Source: Pegoplata infirma
Taxonomy: Eukaryota; Arthropoda; Insecta; Diptera; Anthomyiidae
Direction of reading: 5' to 3'
Length of the DNA: 64,000 bases
Assembly (NCBI GenBank): GCA_963921195.1
Contig: OY992540.1
Location: 11,297,766-11,361,765 of the forward strand
In this document: positions 45,919 to 56,719 of the stretch, one piece after another
Numbering within the stretch: the first letter of the stretch is position 1
Layout of the letters: each line of letters starts with the position of its first letter
Program-made: the position numbers and the translations under genes
The notes under the pieces: generated by a model
What the model was told of the DNA's origin: nothing
The model's input: only the letters and a program-made list of their open reading frames with translations
Database searches by the model: none

Positions 45919-46156
45919 TATAATTGAACAGTTAATGCGAATAAGGACGAATAGACCATTTGTATAATTTTACAAATGACGATAAAAACGCAAGAAACGA
46001 TTAAAAACTAATATTTTTTTCAACATTTTTGCATAATGCATTAATCTGTTAATGCAAAAAAGTTCGCAAAAATATTATTTCTTGCGTTTTTATCACCATT
46101 TGTAAAATTATACAAATGGTCTATTCGTCCTTATTCGCATGAACTATTCAATTATA
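45919..46156. mobile_element. Foldback MITE, TATAATTGAA ends
   Basis: 238 bp. Left TATAATTGAACAGTTAATGC and right complement TATAATTGAATAGTTCATGC, with GAATAAGGACGAATAGACC and ATTTTACAAATG in both arms; arms of about 90 bases around a centre at ~46035. Confidence 0.85.
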
Positions 46157-46276
46157 GGCCTGATTTCGCATAAGCGTATATAAGTTATCGCTTTAAAGCT
46201 AAAGTAGTTTGAACAATTTAATCATTTGAAAAGCATAATGTCAATATTTTTGCCGTTGAATTCAAACGTGTTATAG

Positions 46277-47780
46277 CTCAAATTAGATCTCGCGCAACTG
46301 GTGAATGAACCAACACATAATGCGTGTGTTGAAGGGCAGTCGCGCAACACTCTCGACCTCTTCCTCACTTCGCACCCTGAAAAGTACGAAGTGAAAATAC
46401 TTGCACCTCTTGGAAATTCGGATCATAGTACTATTTCTGCGTCTTTTTCATATTCTACTCTTCGTAGTGTTTCTAACTTGGCGCCGAAACGCTATGTTTT
46501 CCTCTATGAAAAAGCTCGTTGGGCCGAGCTCAATGATTTCTATCGGCATTTCAACTGGAAACTCTGTTTTCTCGACGATAACGTCGATGCCGCTGCAGAA
46601 ATGGTAGTAAATATAATTATGATTGGAATGAAATTATTTATTCCAACGAAGCATATTTCGGATAAATCAAAACACAAGTGTTGGTTTAACCAGACGTGTA
46701 GAAATGCAGTCAGATCCAGAGAGGAAGCGTTTAGTAATTGGCGTTCAAATAAGAACGTCGTTACTGATCTGCATCGCAAAAAGGCGAGATCCGAGTGTGC
46801 CAAAGTACTTAGACGCGAAAAGGTTCTATACGAACGGCGTCTACGTGCTAAAGTTCTTTCTGCTCCTCGGGGCAGTAAAACTTTTTGGTCGTTCGTTAAA
46901 AGAGTAAAGGATAATGCTAGTTCTTCTATTCCAACTCTTTTAAAGGATGATCAATCATTCACTGACCCGGTTGATAAGGCCAACCTCTTCGCCGAACTTT
47001 TTGCAAGAAATTCTTTCTTGCCGGAAAGCGATCAACCACTGCCCGTTCTCGAAAGGGTATCCTATACTATGCCTTCGATTTTCTTTCGGGCCCGAGCAGT
47101 CAAAAGGGTTCTTGCGGATCTCAACGTAAACAAGTCACCGGGGCCGGATGGCATATCAGCACTGGTGCTGAAACAGTGCTCGTTTACGCTAGCACGTCCA
47201 TTGGCAAACCTTTTCAGCTCTTCGTACCGTGCGGGAGTCTTCCCCTCATGTTGGAAGGTGGCCAATGTCCAGCCAATCCCTAAAAAGGGTGCGGCTAACA
47301 ACCCTGAAAATTACCGCCCAATCGCAATTTGCTCTGCGCTTTCCAAAGTTATGGAGAGCATGGTTAACTTCCATCTTGTGAAATATTTAGAGACCAATTC
47401 ACTTTTAAATGATCGACAGTATGGCTTCCGTAGCGGTCGATCTACGGGAGACCTGTTAGCGTTTCTATCGGAACGTTGGAGTCGGTCCCTCCACCATTTT
47501 GGTGAGAGTAAAGTGGTTGCTCTAGATATTTCTAAGGCGTTCGATCGTGTGTGGCACGGAGCACTCGTGACTAAGCTTGTTGCGTTTGGTGTCGGTAATG
47601 ACTTCTCTCGGTTTATAACGAGTTTTCTCAGAGACCGCACTATACGTGTTGTTTTAGATGGGGTCTCATCAGACGAGTTTCAGCTAAATTCAGGGGTACC
47701 GCAAGGTTCTGTTCTTTCTCCTACTCTATTCCTTATTTTTATTAATGACCTTCTTGGTCAGACCTTCAATCCTATCTACT
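46277..47780 (+). pseudogene. LINE ORF2, N-terminal fragment: endonuclease end plus reverse transcriptase
   Basis: Numbering from the codon at 46301. Residues 1-50 are the end of an APE-type endonuclease with NTLDLFLTS (16-24) and the catalytic-region SDH (40-42). Residues about 60-250 are a linker rich in Arg/Lys. The reverse transcriptase follows: NKSPGPDG (277-284), PIPKKG then NPENYRPIAICSALSKVME, YGFRSGRSTGDLL (374-386), motif A VALDISKAFDRVWH (406-419) with catalytic Asp409, motif B NSGVPQGSVLSP (463-474), then FINDLLGQTFNPIY. The frame fails exactly before motif C: it reads SCR and stops at 47789-47791. The enzyme would have primed reverse transcription of the element's RNA at nicked target DNA; this copy cannot make it. 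Confidence 0.93.
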
Positions 47781-48656
47781 CTTGCAGATGACAGCAACAT
47801 TTGCCATTCATTTTCATTCGATCACAGGCCAAGCTCTTTGGAGATAGAGGGCATGCGGCAGAACATGAATGACACACTCAACCAGGACCTTTCCACAATC
47901 TCCGAGTGGGGTCGAGCGCATAAGGTCGATTTTAATGCACGCAAGACCCAATGTTGTATGTTAACCCACCGACGGGCTGTAGAGTCAGCATTGTCATCTG
48001 TAGCTATGGATGGTATAGGTATTGAGGAATCGGATACTCTTGATGTTCTGGGCATGAGAATACAGTGTGATGTCCGCTGGAATAAACACGTATTTCAAGT
48101 GTCGAAAGAAGCATTCAAGTGTCTTGGTTTTCTGAAACGGTGCAAGACTTACTTCACTCCATCCGATCTCCTTACTATTTATACCAGCTATATCCGGCCG
48201 AAAATGGAATACAACTCTCACATATGGGCAGGGGATTCAGAGTCTATTCTGAAGCTTCTGGACCGTGTCCAGGGGAGGGCGGTGAAGCTTATCAATGACA
48301 GTAGTGTATCCAACTCTATTGATTCATTGGAGCATCGTCGGAATGTGGGTTGTGTGACACTCTTCTATCGATATTATCATGGGAGGTGTTCATCTGAGAT
48401 AAGCGAAATTATTCCCCAGGCCCGAGTGTTTGTTCGGAATACTCGCTTGTCTCGTAGAGCACACCCGTATGTTGTTGATTGTCCTGTGTTTCGCACAACG
48501 CATTACAGAGAAAATTCGTTTTTCAGTCGAACAATTCGTATGTGGAATAAACTCCCTTCAGAGGTCTTTCCTGTCACTTATAACTTACAAAAATTTAAAT
48601 CAAATATTCACAAACACTACTCCCTCTTTCCTCCTTCCCATACCTTATTTTCCTGA
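47781..48656 (+). pseudogene. LINE ORF2, C-terminal fragment: motif C, thumb and C-terminal region
   Basis: In a different frame from the preceding piece. It opens with LADDSNI, the motif C (usually [YF]ADD) holding the catalytic Asp pair. Compared with the usual I-Y-x-F-A-D-D order two bases appear to be missing around 47780. Then come HKVDFNARKTQ (motif D), LDVLGMRIQCDVRWNKHV, YIRPKMEYNSHIWAG, LLDRVQGRAVKLIND and SLEHRRNVG...LFYRYYHG, all typical of the region after the polymerase in jockey/CR1-like LINEs. The frame ends at a TGA at 48654-48656. An internal ATG at 47745 exists but is not a natural start. No RNase H domain. Confidence 0.92.
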
Positions 48657-48724
48657 TCAATACAATGCACAGCATCAGTAGGGGGCATCCCCTGAGTATT
48701 GGTTTAAGCAAAAAAAAAAAAAAA
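48657..48724 (+). other. LINE 3' UTR and poly(A) tail
   Basis: About 53 bases including GTAGGGGGCATCCCCTGAGT (an imperfect hairpin GGGG-CATC-CCC), then about 15 A. Immediately afterwards the CACTCAAAATATTTTG element resumes. Confidence 0.8.
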
Positions 48725-49209
48725 GTGATGAATGATTTCTCTTTAAAAAAGCCCACAATTTGAAAAAACAACGTACACAAATCATTAAAAATTAAAGAAG
48801 AATCAATTACTTTTACTTACAGAACAAACATAAATGACTTTAAAAATTGATACTAATGAAAGTCTTTATTTTTTACGTTGTTATTTTTGAAACAAAGAAC
48901 AGAAATAGTCATTTGAAAAAACTGAACAAATCGTTTTTCTTTTAAAAACGACAAAACGTAAAACTTTTTAAATAAACTACAAACAGTTAATGAAATAATC
49001 TTTTGAGTGTTGTTTAACGGTCTTTCAACACGTGAATTTAAGGTGAAACCAATGTGATATTCACGATTTTGCTAATACCTTTTAAACCAGTAGACCGATT
49101 TTGCTGAAATTCACTGCCAACTAGACCAGGAGAACGACAAACATATATGTGCAAAGCTTTAGCAGCCTCAGCATTGTCTTTCGAAAGTTAGCGTGTTTTA
49201 TTTTCTTAC

Positions 49210-50470
49210 GAAATATATGTTTAAAAATTCATTCTTATGCTTTTTGCACTAAAGAGATACAAGTTCATCATTATTTAAACAGTTTTTTTAATCCACGCCT
49301 ACAAAAGGGGGCGGACCGAAAAAAATTTTATTTTCTAATTCTCTGGGTCCAAACGCAGGATTTTTAACTTTTTGTAGCACAAAAATTTTGCATTTGTTAA
49401 ACAAAAACACAAAGAATCATGTAAAAATAAGTAAGAAAATCATAGTCGGTCAAGAACGACAATATAATACCCCACACCAGTGTTGCCAATAAACCGCTTA
49501 AACTAAATATCGGGCGAAATTTTCATGTGGGGTCTTGGTCCTAAAATGGTCCGAATAAAATCAGATTTGATTAGGCTATTAAAGTACGCGTTAAACACAC
49601 ACAAACAAAATTTCAATAAAATATTTTTTTATTCATGGAATTTGAGAGATTTGTGTGAATATCGGGAAGGTGGTTTGTATGGGGGCTACAAGAAGAACTG
49701 GTCCGATTTCTTTGAAATTCGGAATGGTTGTTACTGAATACGAAACAGGTTTACCTGGCAAATTTCGAAAGGATATCTATTATAATACGGTTATTAGAGA
49801 CATTTAAGCCAAAATTTGAGCACCCTTTGCTAGAGGCTAGGTCTAAACATGGACCGATTTTCTCCAATTTCCATAGGATTCGTCCTTAGGCCATACGAAG
49901 CTTAAGTTTCAAATTTTAGACAAATCGATTGATGATTGCGACCTGTATCGTGTTTACAATGTTCACATGGATGGACGGACAGACGAACGGACGGACGGAC
50001 GGACGGACGGACGGACGTCGCTAGAATGACTTAAAAAGTTATTCTGAGTCGATAATATTTCGGGTAGCTACAAACATCAGCACAAACTCATTATACCCTG
50101 TACCACAGAGTGGTGTAGGTTATAAAAATGGTATTTTTCAGAGGTTGGTTTAGTTCTTAAAGGGGGAACTTTTTTCTCCTAATCCGATTTTGCTCATCAA
50201 CGAACTTAACCTGCCTAGGAAAATAAGACATGTCCGTTCCAAATGTCGGGAGTCTAGCTCTTTTGTTATGGACTACATCGTGTTAACTACAGACAGACAG
50301 ACGGACCTACGGACGGACCTACGGGCGGACAGACGGACATTGCTAGAATGTCTTAGAATCCACCACTGATCATAAATATATACACTTTATGGGGTCCTTG
50401 ACGATATTGTGAAGCGTTACACACGGAATGACAAAGTGAGTATACCCCCATACTGCAGTTGGAGGGTATA
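49210..50470 (-). mobile_element. mini-me type 2, split by mini-me type 3
   Basis: Pieces 49210-49417 (with AATCCACGCCTACAAAAGGG, counterpart of the poly-C region at 10880-10960) and 50128-50470 (GGTTGGTTTAGTTCTTAAAG to TGCAGTTGGAGGGTATAAAA). (GACG)/(GACA) tract about 50290-50335. Confidence 0.75.
49418..50127. mobile_element. mini-me-like element, type 3, copy 2
   Basis: Same landmarks as 25221-26029: ATAATACCCCACACCAG, GGTGGTTTGTATGGGGGCTA, (GGAC)n at about 49973-50017 and the end GTGGTGTAGGTTATAAA. The frame 49525-49737 also occurs partly in the other copy but is without domain. Confidence 0.75.
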
Positions 50471-50531
50471 AAATATAAAAATGGGTAGTTTTTGATCACA
50501 ATAAAAACTGAATAAATTTCTGCCGATCTTA

Positions 50532-51130
50532 CAAGGGAAGTCTCCCTGGTGTCACCCTCCGATCTTCATGAAATTTGGATATGTTGTTAAGAACGAAAAT
50601 TAATTCAACACATATTTTTTTTTAGCGGCCCAAACTCATTTTTTGGGGGGGTCGATTGTATGGGGGGAAATTGACCTTTTTCAGTTTTTTACGATTTACG
50701 CCCATTTAAACAAAGTTAATATAGGCATGTGTGGTATCAGATTAAAGGTATTAAAAATACCTATCTCGTGGTGTTAACAACGGGCCAAAGAAATTAATAT
50801 TTTTCGACTTTTTAACAAAAATGTCCCAAAATTTTGGTGTTTTACTCAATATGACGAAAAGTTGTGCATGTTTGGACACGTTCTTAGCACACGTAGATAG
50901 GTTTTCCATAGACCTTTCATTTGGTATGTAACATGACTAGGTTTCTTTGCATAATATAGGAGATAAATGAAAAAAAACTGAAAAATGACCTTGTCTTCCC
51001 CCCTCCTTTTTACCCCTTAAATATTAATTTGGGCCGTTAAAAAAAATACGTGTCCCTTTATTTTTTCCGCTCTACAAAATAAAACCAATTCCATAAAGAT
51101 CCGCGGGTGACACTAGGGAGACTTCCCTTG
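50532..51130 (+). mobile_element. TTA-duplicating TIR element, AAGGGAAGTCTCCC family, full copy
   Basis: Ends CAAGGGAAGTCTCCCTGGTG and complement CAAGGGAAGTCTCCCTAGTG, flanked by TTA (50529-50531, 51131-51133). 599 bp. Landmarks: AGCGGCCCAAACTCATTTTT, TGTATGGGGGGAAATTGACC. TWA duplication suggests PIF/Harbinger; no transposase or SANT-type frame. Confidence 0.9.
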
Positions 51131-51133
51131 TTA

Positions 51134-52190
51134 GATGTTTTTTTTGTCTTTTGTAAAAATGTCAATGAAAACTAGAAAGCTCAACGACATCAGGAAAATT
51201 ACAAAAAATATAGAGCCTATTTTAGTAGTTTTTGGGAATGGTTTCTTCAGATTTAATTGAAAACTGGCACATAGATAGCCAAAATATCTATGATAATGGT
51301 AATTTATTCCGCTTTTTAAAATTCGGTGTACCTATCGTATTATGCCTTGTAAAAGTTCGACTTTTCTTGCAAAAGTTAGAAAAATACATCACGTAAAACG
51401 TGTTATAACTTTTAAACCAACAAAAAAAAATTTTTTCTTCAAAAATTTTTTTATTTATAAATTTTTTTTTTCAAAAAATGTTTTTATAATTTTTTTTTTC
51501 AAATTCTGATATATTTTTATTAAAAAATTATTTTATGAGAATATCATCTTTTAATTAGTAACGGAAATAAAGACCTCGAGCTAAAATAAATCTACTCAAA
51601 ATATAATATTTTTCAAATTCTGAATTAAATCATTAAAAAATTATTAAAAAATCAAAATTGTTTTATGCGACCTTTAAAATATTATATTTAGTAAGTTTAT
51701 TCTAGCTCGAGGTCATTATGTCCGTTACTAATTAAAATTTAAAAAAAAAATATTTTTTTGTTATAAATTTATTTATGTTGGTTATTTTTGCAAGACTTCC
51801 ATTGTCAAGAATATTTAGAAAATATAAAAACTCTATACTACAAGTAGCAAAGGGAATTAAAATTTAATTATTTATGAGAAATAATTATTATTCTCCAATT
51901 AAAAATCTTAAAAAAACGGAGTTGTATCTTTTCATTCATCGGCGCTTCTTGATCATTTACCCTTATTGTAAGGTAGATTTAAAACAGACATTTTAATGAA
52001 TACTGATCAAATGAGAAGTAATCATTTGACCAAACTTAATCAATTTTAACATTTCACGGCATTGTGTATGATTTTTTCTTTCTTTGGACTACTAGAAAAC
52101 GCTGATGACGGAGGATATTAATACAATATGAACTTATTTTTTTCCTTTTTTGATAAAATTTCATTCAAGAAACTGAAAGGAAATGTTAAA
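51134..52190. other. Spacer with an inverted pair of the GACCTCGAG repeat
   Basis: 51515-51760 is an inverted repeat of about 245 bp: CGGAAATAAAGACCTCGAGC to GCTCGAGGTCATTATGTCCG. The remainder shows no gene. Confidence 0.5.
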
Positions 52191-52194
52191 AATT

Positions 52195-53285
52195 TTTAGC
52201 ATGATAATGTTTTTAGGCTGGTGTCTAATTTTAAAAAAGTTGCAGGACGCCACCTCAGTTTGACTATATAAGCTAACAATTAACGAAAAAGAAAACAAGA
52301 ATTACTATTTTCATTTTCTTAAAATCAAAAATTTTAATAACTTGGGTTTGTAACTTGGATAATAAATCACCTCGTGGTGAATAAAACCTTTTTCACCAGC
52401 TGGTGAATAAAAAGTAACATAATTATTTTTCAACAAAAAAAAATTTTTTTTTTCATCAATTTTTTTCCATCAATTTTTTTCCATAAAATTTTTTTTATCA
52501 TCTTTTTTTATCAATTTTTTTTCATCAATTTTTTTTGATCAAATTTTTTTTTTCATCAATTTTTTTTTTTTTTTCATTAATTTTTTTCATAAATTTTTTT
52601 TTCATCAAATTTTTTTTTTCATCAATTTTTTTCTCATTGATTTTTTTCATAAATTTTTTTTTTCATCAAATTTTTTTTTTTTCATCAATTTTTTTTTCAT
52701 CAATTTTTTTTTTTTTCATTAACTTTTTTTTTTACATCAAAAAATTTTTCTTTTCATCAAAAAAATTCATCAAAAATTTTTTTCATCAAAAAAATTTTTT
52801 TTTTTCATTAATTTTTTTTTCATTAATTTTTTTTACATCAAAAAATTTTTCTTTTCATCAAAAAAATTCATCAAAAACTTTTTTTCATCAAAATTTGTTT
52901 TCACCAAAAATTTTGGGCTCATTAAATTTTTTTTAATATAATTTTGCTTTTCGTGAAAAAAAAAAATTACCAAAACTAATTTTTCACCAAGTCTAATCTT
53001 TCGCATAAAAATTTTCCATTTGTTTATCAAATGTACATAAAACAAGTGAGAGTGTTATATTCTTTGGTGCCGAATCTTTTATACTCTCCAAAATGTAAAA
53101 ACACTTTTTTGCACTCCCTTACGAAATGTACAGTTCTTTTGGTTTTTTAATGGGGTCCTCGACTGATATTTCAATTCGTTTTGCATGGGATACTTTTTTT
53201 TAACATTATTTTTTCTAAAAAAAACTTTGCTTTGGCAAGTACACCCAAATCTTCCGCAAAACATTATCATGATTTAATGTTGTTC
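52195..53285 (-). mobile_element. A-rich mini-me-related element, copy 2 (inverted)
   Basis: Inverted relative to 12845-13845, including TCGCCACCTCAG-like sequence (here GACGCCACCTCAG), ATTCACCAGCTGGTGAA, a TTTTTTTTCATCAA array (52430-52900), AAAACAAGTGAGAG and TTTGCTTTGGCAAGTACACC. The 133-codon Phe/Ser-rich frame 52535-52936 is the translation of the array and not a protein. Confidence 0.75.
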
Positions 53286-53500
53286 GCAGGCATTTTTTTT
53301 TTATTTTCGAAAAAACGATGGCCCGTAACAAAGAAAAAGTCTATTTTAACAAAAGTTTTATTTTAAATTTCAAATATTCCATACAACTTTTGAAAGTTGA
53401 TTTTTAAAACAAAAACAATTTGTATGGAAATAGAATTTAAAGTCAATTTTAAATTTATTTTATTTTTCTGTGGTAAGGCTGGATAATTTTAAAATATTAC
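53286..53500. other. Spacer
   Basis: A/T-rich with a piece related to 42870-42960 (TTGTATGGAAATAGAATTTA). No gene. Confidence 0.4.
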
Positions 53501-53503
53501 TAA

Positions 53504-54092
53504 CAAGGGAAGTCTCCCTAGGGTCACCCGAGGATCTTTATGGAATTGGTTTTATTTTGTAGAGCAGAAAATATAAAGGGACACGTATTTTTTTTAGCGA
53601 CCCAAATTCATATTTAGGGGGTAAAAAGGAGGGGGGAAGACAAGGCCATTTTTCAGTTTTTTTCGTTTATCTCCTATATTATGAAAAGAAACCTAGTCAT
53701 GTTACATACCAAATGAAAGGTCTTTGGAAAACCTGTCTACGTGTGCTCAGAACGTGTCCAAACATGCAAAACTTTTCTTCATATTGAGTAAAATACCAAA
53801 ATTTTAGGACATTTTTGTTAATAAGTCGAAAAATTTTAGTTTCTTCGGCCCGTTGATAGCACTTTGAGATAGGTATTTTCAATACCTTTAATCTGATACT
53901 ACACATGCCTATATTAGTTTTGTTTAAATAGGCGTAAATCATAAGAAACTGAATTTCCCCCCATACAAATCGACCCCCCTAAAAATGAGTTTGGGCCGCT
54001 AAAAAAAAATACGTGTCGAATTAATTTTCGTTCTTAACAACATATCCAAATTTCATGAAGATCAAAAGGTGACACCAGGGAGACTTCCCTTG
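53504..54092 (-). mobile_element. TAA-duplicating TIR element, AAGGGAAGTCTCCC family, inverted copy
   Basis: Inverted relative to 50532-51130; 589 bp; flanked by TAA (53501-53503, 54093-54095), the complement of TTA. The 81-codon antisense frame 53697-53942 is interrupted in the other copies. Confidence 0.9.
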
Positions 54093-54095
54093 TAA

Positions 54096-55442
54096 GACAT
54101 CTTTCTGAAAAATAACTTCTGAAACCTTGAAGGGTAATCAAGTAATAAAAATTTTCTATCAATATTTTATATAAAATTTTCCATAAATTTTAAAATTTAA
54201 ATCTAATATTAAATTTCTAATCTAAAATTTACCTTGATTTATTATTAAAATATTTCATCTACTTACCGAATGCTGCTTTTTGTTTTGATTTTGTGTAAAA
54301 TTAATTTAAAATCACACGAACACACACAAATCGATTTAATTAATTGTTAATTTTTGTGTTTTTTGTTTGACATTAAATATTTACAAATTTTTTGTTTAGT
54401 TGCGGTTAGTAGAGCATTATCGTTTTAGTTTTTTGTGGTTGTGGAGGGAAATAGAGAGAAAAAAGAAAAAAATATTTTGTTGGTTAATTTTTGAAGCCAC
54501 TTTATAAAGCTGCTTAATTTTATTATACAATATATTTACAATGGAGAAGAAAAAAAAAGTTAGTAAATACTTTTTTATTTTTTTGTAATATTTTAGTACA
54601 ATAAATATTTACAAATAAGTCAATATTTATTAAAAAAATAAGAGAAGGCAAAAAATGGGATGCAAAATGTAACGAGCATTAGCAGTGAAACAAGCAACGA
54701 GCAAAAGTGCTTAAGTAAGTAGATGAATATTTTTGTATAATGAAGATATTTAATATGGAATAAACTGAAATGAAAAATTTGGCATTCAAGATTTTTTTTT
54801 TTAAATATCTGAATTCAATAAGTGTTTCGTCAAGCAAATCGATACAAGCAGCAGCAAGCAGATCTTTATACTAAATAAAAAATTTAGTTTACATTTTTTT
54901 AAATTATACAAATATGTGAAGAAAAAAAATTATTTTATTTCGATTAAATGTTTTGTTGAAAAAAATCAAATTTATTTATTTTAGTTATTACTTCAATCAA
55001 TCATTAATCAATCACAATTTATTTTGTGTATAGACAATATTAAAGCAGATTAAGCCTTTAAGTAAATATTTAAATAAAACCAAAAATCTATAACTTTGGT
55101 TAAAATAAATTTAATATCCAAGCTACACGAACATATTTTAAAAAAAATTTAATTTTTTAAAAAAATTTAATTTTAATTGCGCTTAAGTAAAAATGAATGT
55201 ATGTATTAAATATTATATCAATGTCAGGTAAAGAACAAAAACCAACCCTCATATGATTGATGAGACTTTTTAAATAAATATATGGGGTGTTTTATCGTAA
55301 GTGCACACGTTTTTAAATCCGACGTCATTCGATAAGGCTCAAATGCAACTCAATAATAGTTACTCTACATAAATTTGGATCTCTAAGCCCCCTTTTTGCC
55401 ACCGATTTTGCTCGACAAGTAAAGATCCTTTTGTCCCGAAAA
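54096..55442. other. Spacer, low-copy within the window
   Basis: No element ends or long frames. 55290-55440 is somewhat less A/T-rich (GGGGTGTTTTATCGTAAGTG onward) but shows no recognisable gene. Confidence 0.4.
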
Positions 55443-55444
55443 TA

Positions 55445-56618
55445 CACTCAAAAAAAAGTTAAAAATTACAAGAAAAGTGTGTTACTTTTTTTTTGCTACC
55501 TCCTATTTGAAGAGAATTCCTAGTACCAATAAATTTGTAAATTTACAATTTTTTTAACGCGATTTACGAGAATTCCTAGTAAAAATTACGATTTTTTTTG
55601 TAATTCTGCAAGCTTTTTACCAATTAAATTGTAAATTTACAACTTTTTTGTCGCACTATAACTTACAAGGAATTCTCGTGAATTTACCAGATTTTTATTG
55701 TAAAATTACCTCGGAAATTTGTGAAATTACAAAAAAAAATTGTAAAATTACAAAAATATATGTAAATTTTGAAGCAAGGTCATTTGGATTAATTCTTGGA
55801 TGATTTTTATTTCTTAGGGTAATGAAAAATCGATTGTCAAAAAAAAAAAATTTTCCAATTTTTTTTTGAAAAATTTTTTTTTTTTTCGAATTTTTTTTTT
55901 TGAAAAAAGTTTTTTTTTTTAAATATTTTTCTTAATTAATTAGCTTGACGGAATGTAAAAAAAAAATAAAAAATAAAATTATTTGAAAACGTGTCACGCA
56001 AAAAACAGCAAATTTGGCCAAAGTTTGTGCTAAACTAAAATGGAAATTGTGGGAGTTTGCCAAAAAATGCTGGCAAGATGTAAATTTTAATATTAAATAC
56101 ACAATATTGACAACACTTTCACGTTTAAAGACTCATGCAAGTTCTTGCCCAAACACAACTTTTTGTCCACGAAAGATATAGGCTATTTTGACTCCAAAAT
56201 CCTTATAATCAAAACACCCAAGAATAACGCCAAGAATGCATTAACTGTAAAATAGGAATTTTTAACAAAAACTAGTATCCTTAGATTTCAATTTGTCCCT
56301 TTAGCCTCTATAAAATTTTATTTTTTCCCATTTGCCGTTTGTATAATTGTAATATTGATTTCACTCCGGTTTTATTATACGTCTTAAAACTTTCAACTTT
56401 GAAACCCTAGCAAACTGACAGTATTGGCACCAATTTTTTTTTTATTATACTTTCTTGATAGGTTATAGTGTTGCATTGAGAAAATGTATAAGCTTTTAAA
56501 AATTTGTTAAATTTTTTTTTTATTTCTGCCAAAAAAAAATGGATTTGGAACCATAGTGCATTGGTAAAATGGGATTACGAGACTTTTACTAGTAATTTAC
56601 AAGGTTTTTTTTTGTGTG
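55445..56618. mobile_element. TIR element, CACTCAAAAAAAAG / AAATTACA family, copy 1
   Basis: Left CACTCAAAAAAAAGTTAAAA after TA; right complement CACACAAAAAAAAACCTTGT. Subterminal AAATTACA/TGTAATTT and GAGAATTCC(T)AGTA motifs recur. Right-end signature: GGGATTACGAGACTTTTACT. Relatives at 58164-60109 and 62388-62708. Flanks are TA and TT, so the duplication is uncertain here. Confidence 0.75.
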
Positions 56619-56719
56619 TTGTACAGTGAGTAAGTGGACCAAATTTGACATTTGTTGAAAACTAAACTTTTGTTGCCCGAACACTACTCTACAATTCATC
56701 TTTAAGCACAATTATCCTA

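Larger units (their letters stand above)
46277..48724 (+). mobile_element. Jockey/CR1-like non-LTR retrotransposon, 5'-truncated, with poly(A)
   Basis: Structure: partial endonuclease, full reverse transcriptase, C-terminal region, 53-base 3' UTR and an A15 tail (about 48710-48724). The stop is at 48654-48656. The reading frame opens after a stop at 46274-46276 already inside the endonuclease, so the N-terminal endonuclease and any ORF1 are missing, as is usual for LINE copies truncated during reverse transcription. GC content and codon use differ sharply from the A/T-rich surroundings. Absence of an RNase H domain after the reverse transcriptase fits jockey/CR1-type elements and not I/R1/LOA types. 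The clade within that group is not resolved. Confidence 0.92.
45586..49009. mobile_element. CACTCAAAATATTTTG family copy carrying a MITE and a LINE
   Basis: Left part 45586-45918 and right part 48725-49009 match 5860-6652. About 180-200 bases of the centre, including the tRNA-like segment, are absent, replaced by 45919-48724. The 2-bp duplication TT is intact. Confidence 0.85.
45276..49209 (-). mobile_element. mini-me type 1, split by a large insertion
   Basis: 45276-45583 (tail and ACACTCAAAAAAA blocks, minus strand) and 49012-49209 (TTTAACGG...CAACACGTG onward) join into one type-1 copy. The insert 45586-49009 is flanked by TT (45584-45585, 49010-49011), and relatives read TTTTAAAACATGTTTAACGG across the site. 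Confidence 0.8.

Noticed and set aside
46401..46607. Overlapping plus-strand frames inside the LINE
   Set aside because: Out-of-frame with a clear polymerase reading; no independent homology.
47062..47640. Antisense frames over the LINE (47062-47301, 47311-47640, 46540-46803)
   Set aside because: Shadow frames of the reverse transcriptase gene in GC-richer sequence.
47745..47780. ATG at 47745 as a true start of a second LINE protein
   Set aside because: Homology begins only at LADD (47781); the ATG is produced by the frame change inside one polymerase gene.
52535..52936. 133-codon Phe/Ser-rich open frame
   Set aside because: It translates a TTTTTTTTCATCAA array; the inverted copy of the same element at 13237-13610 does not keep the frame.
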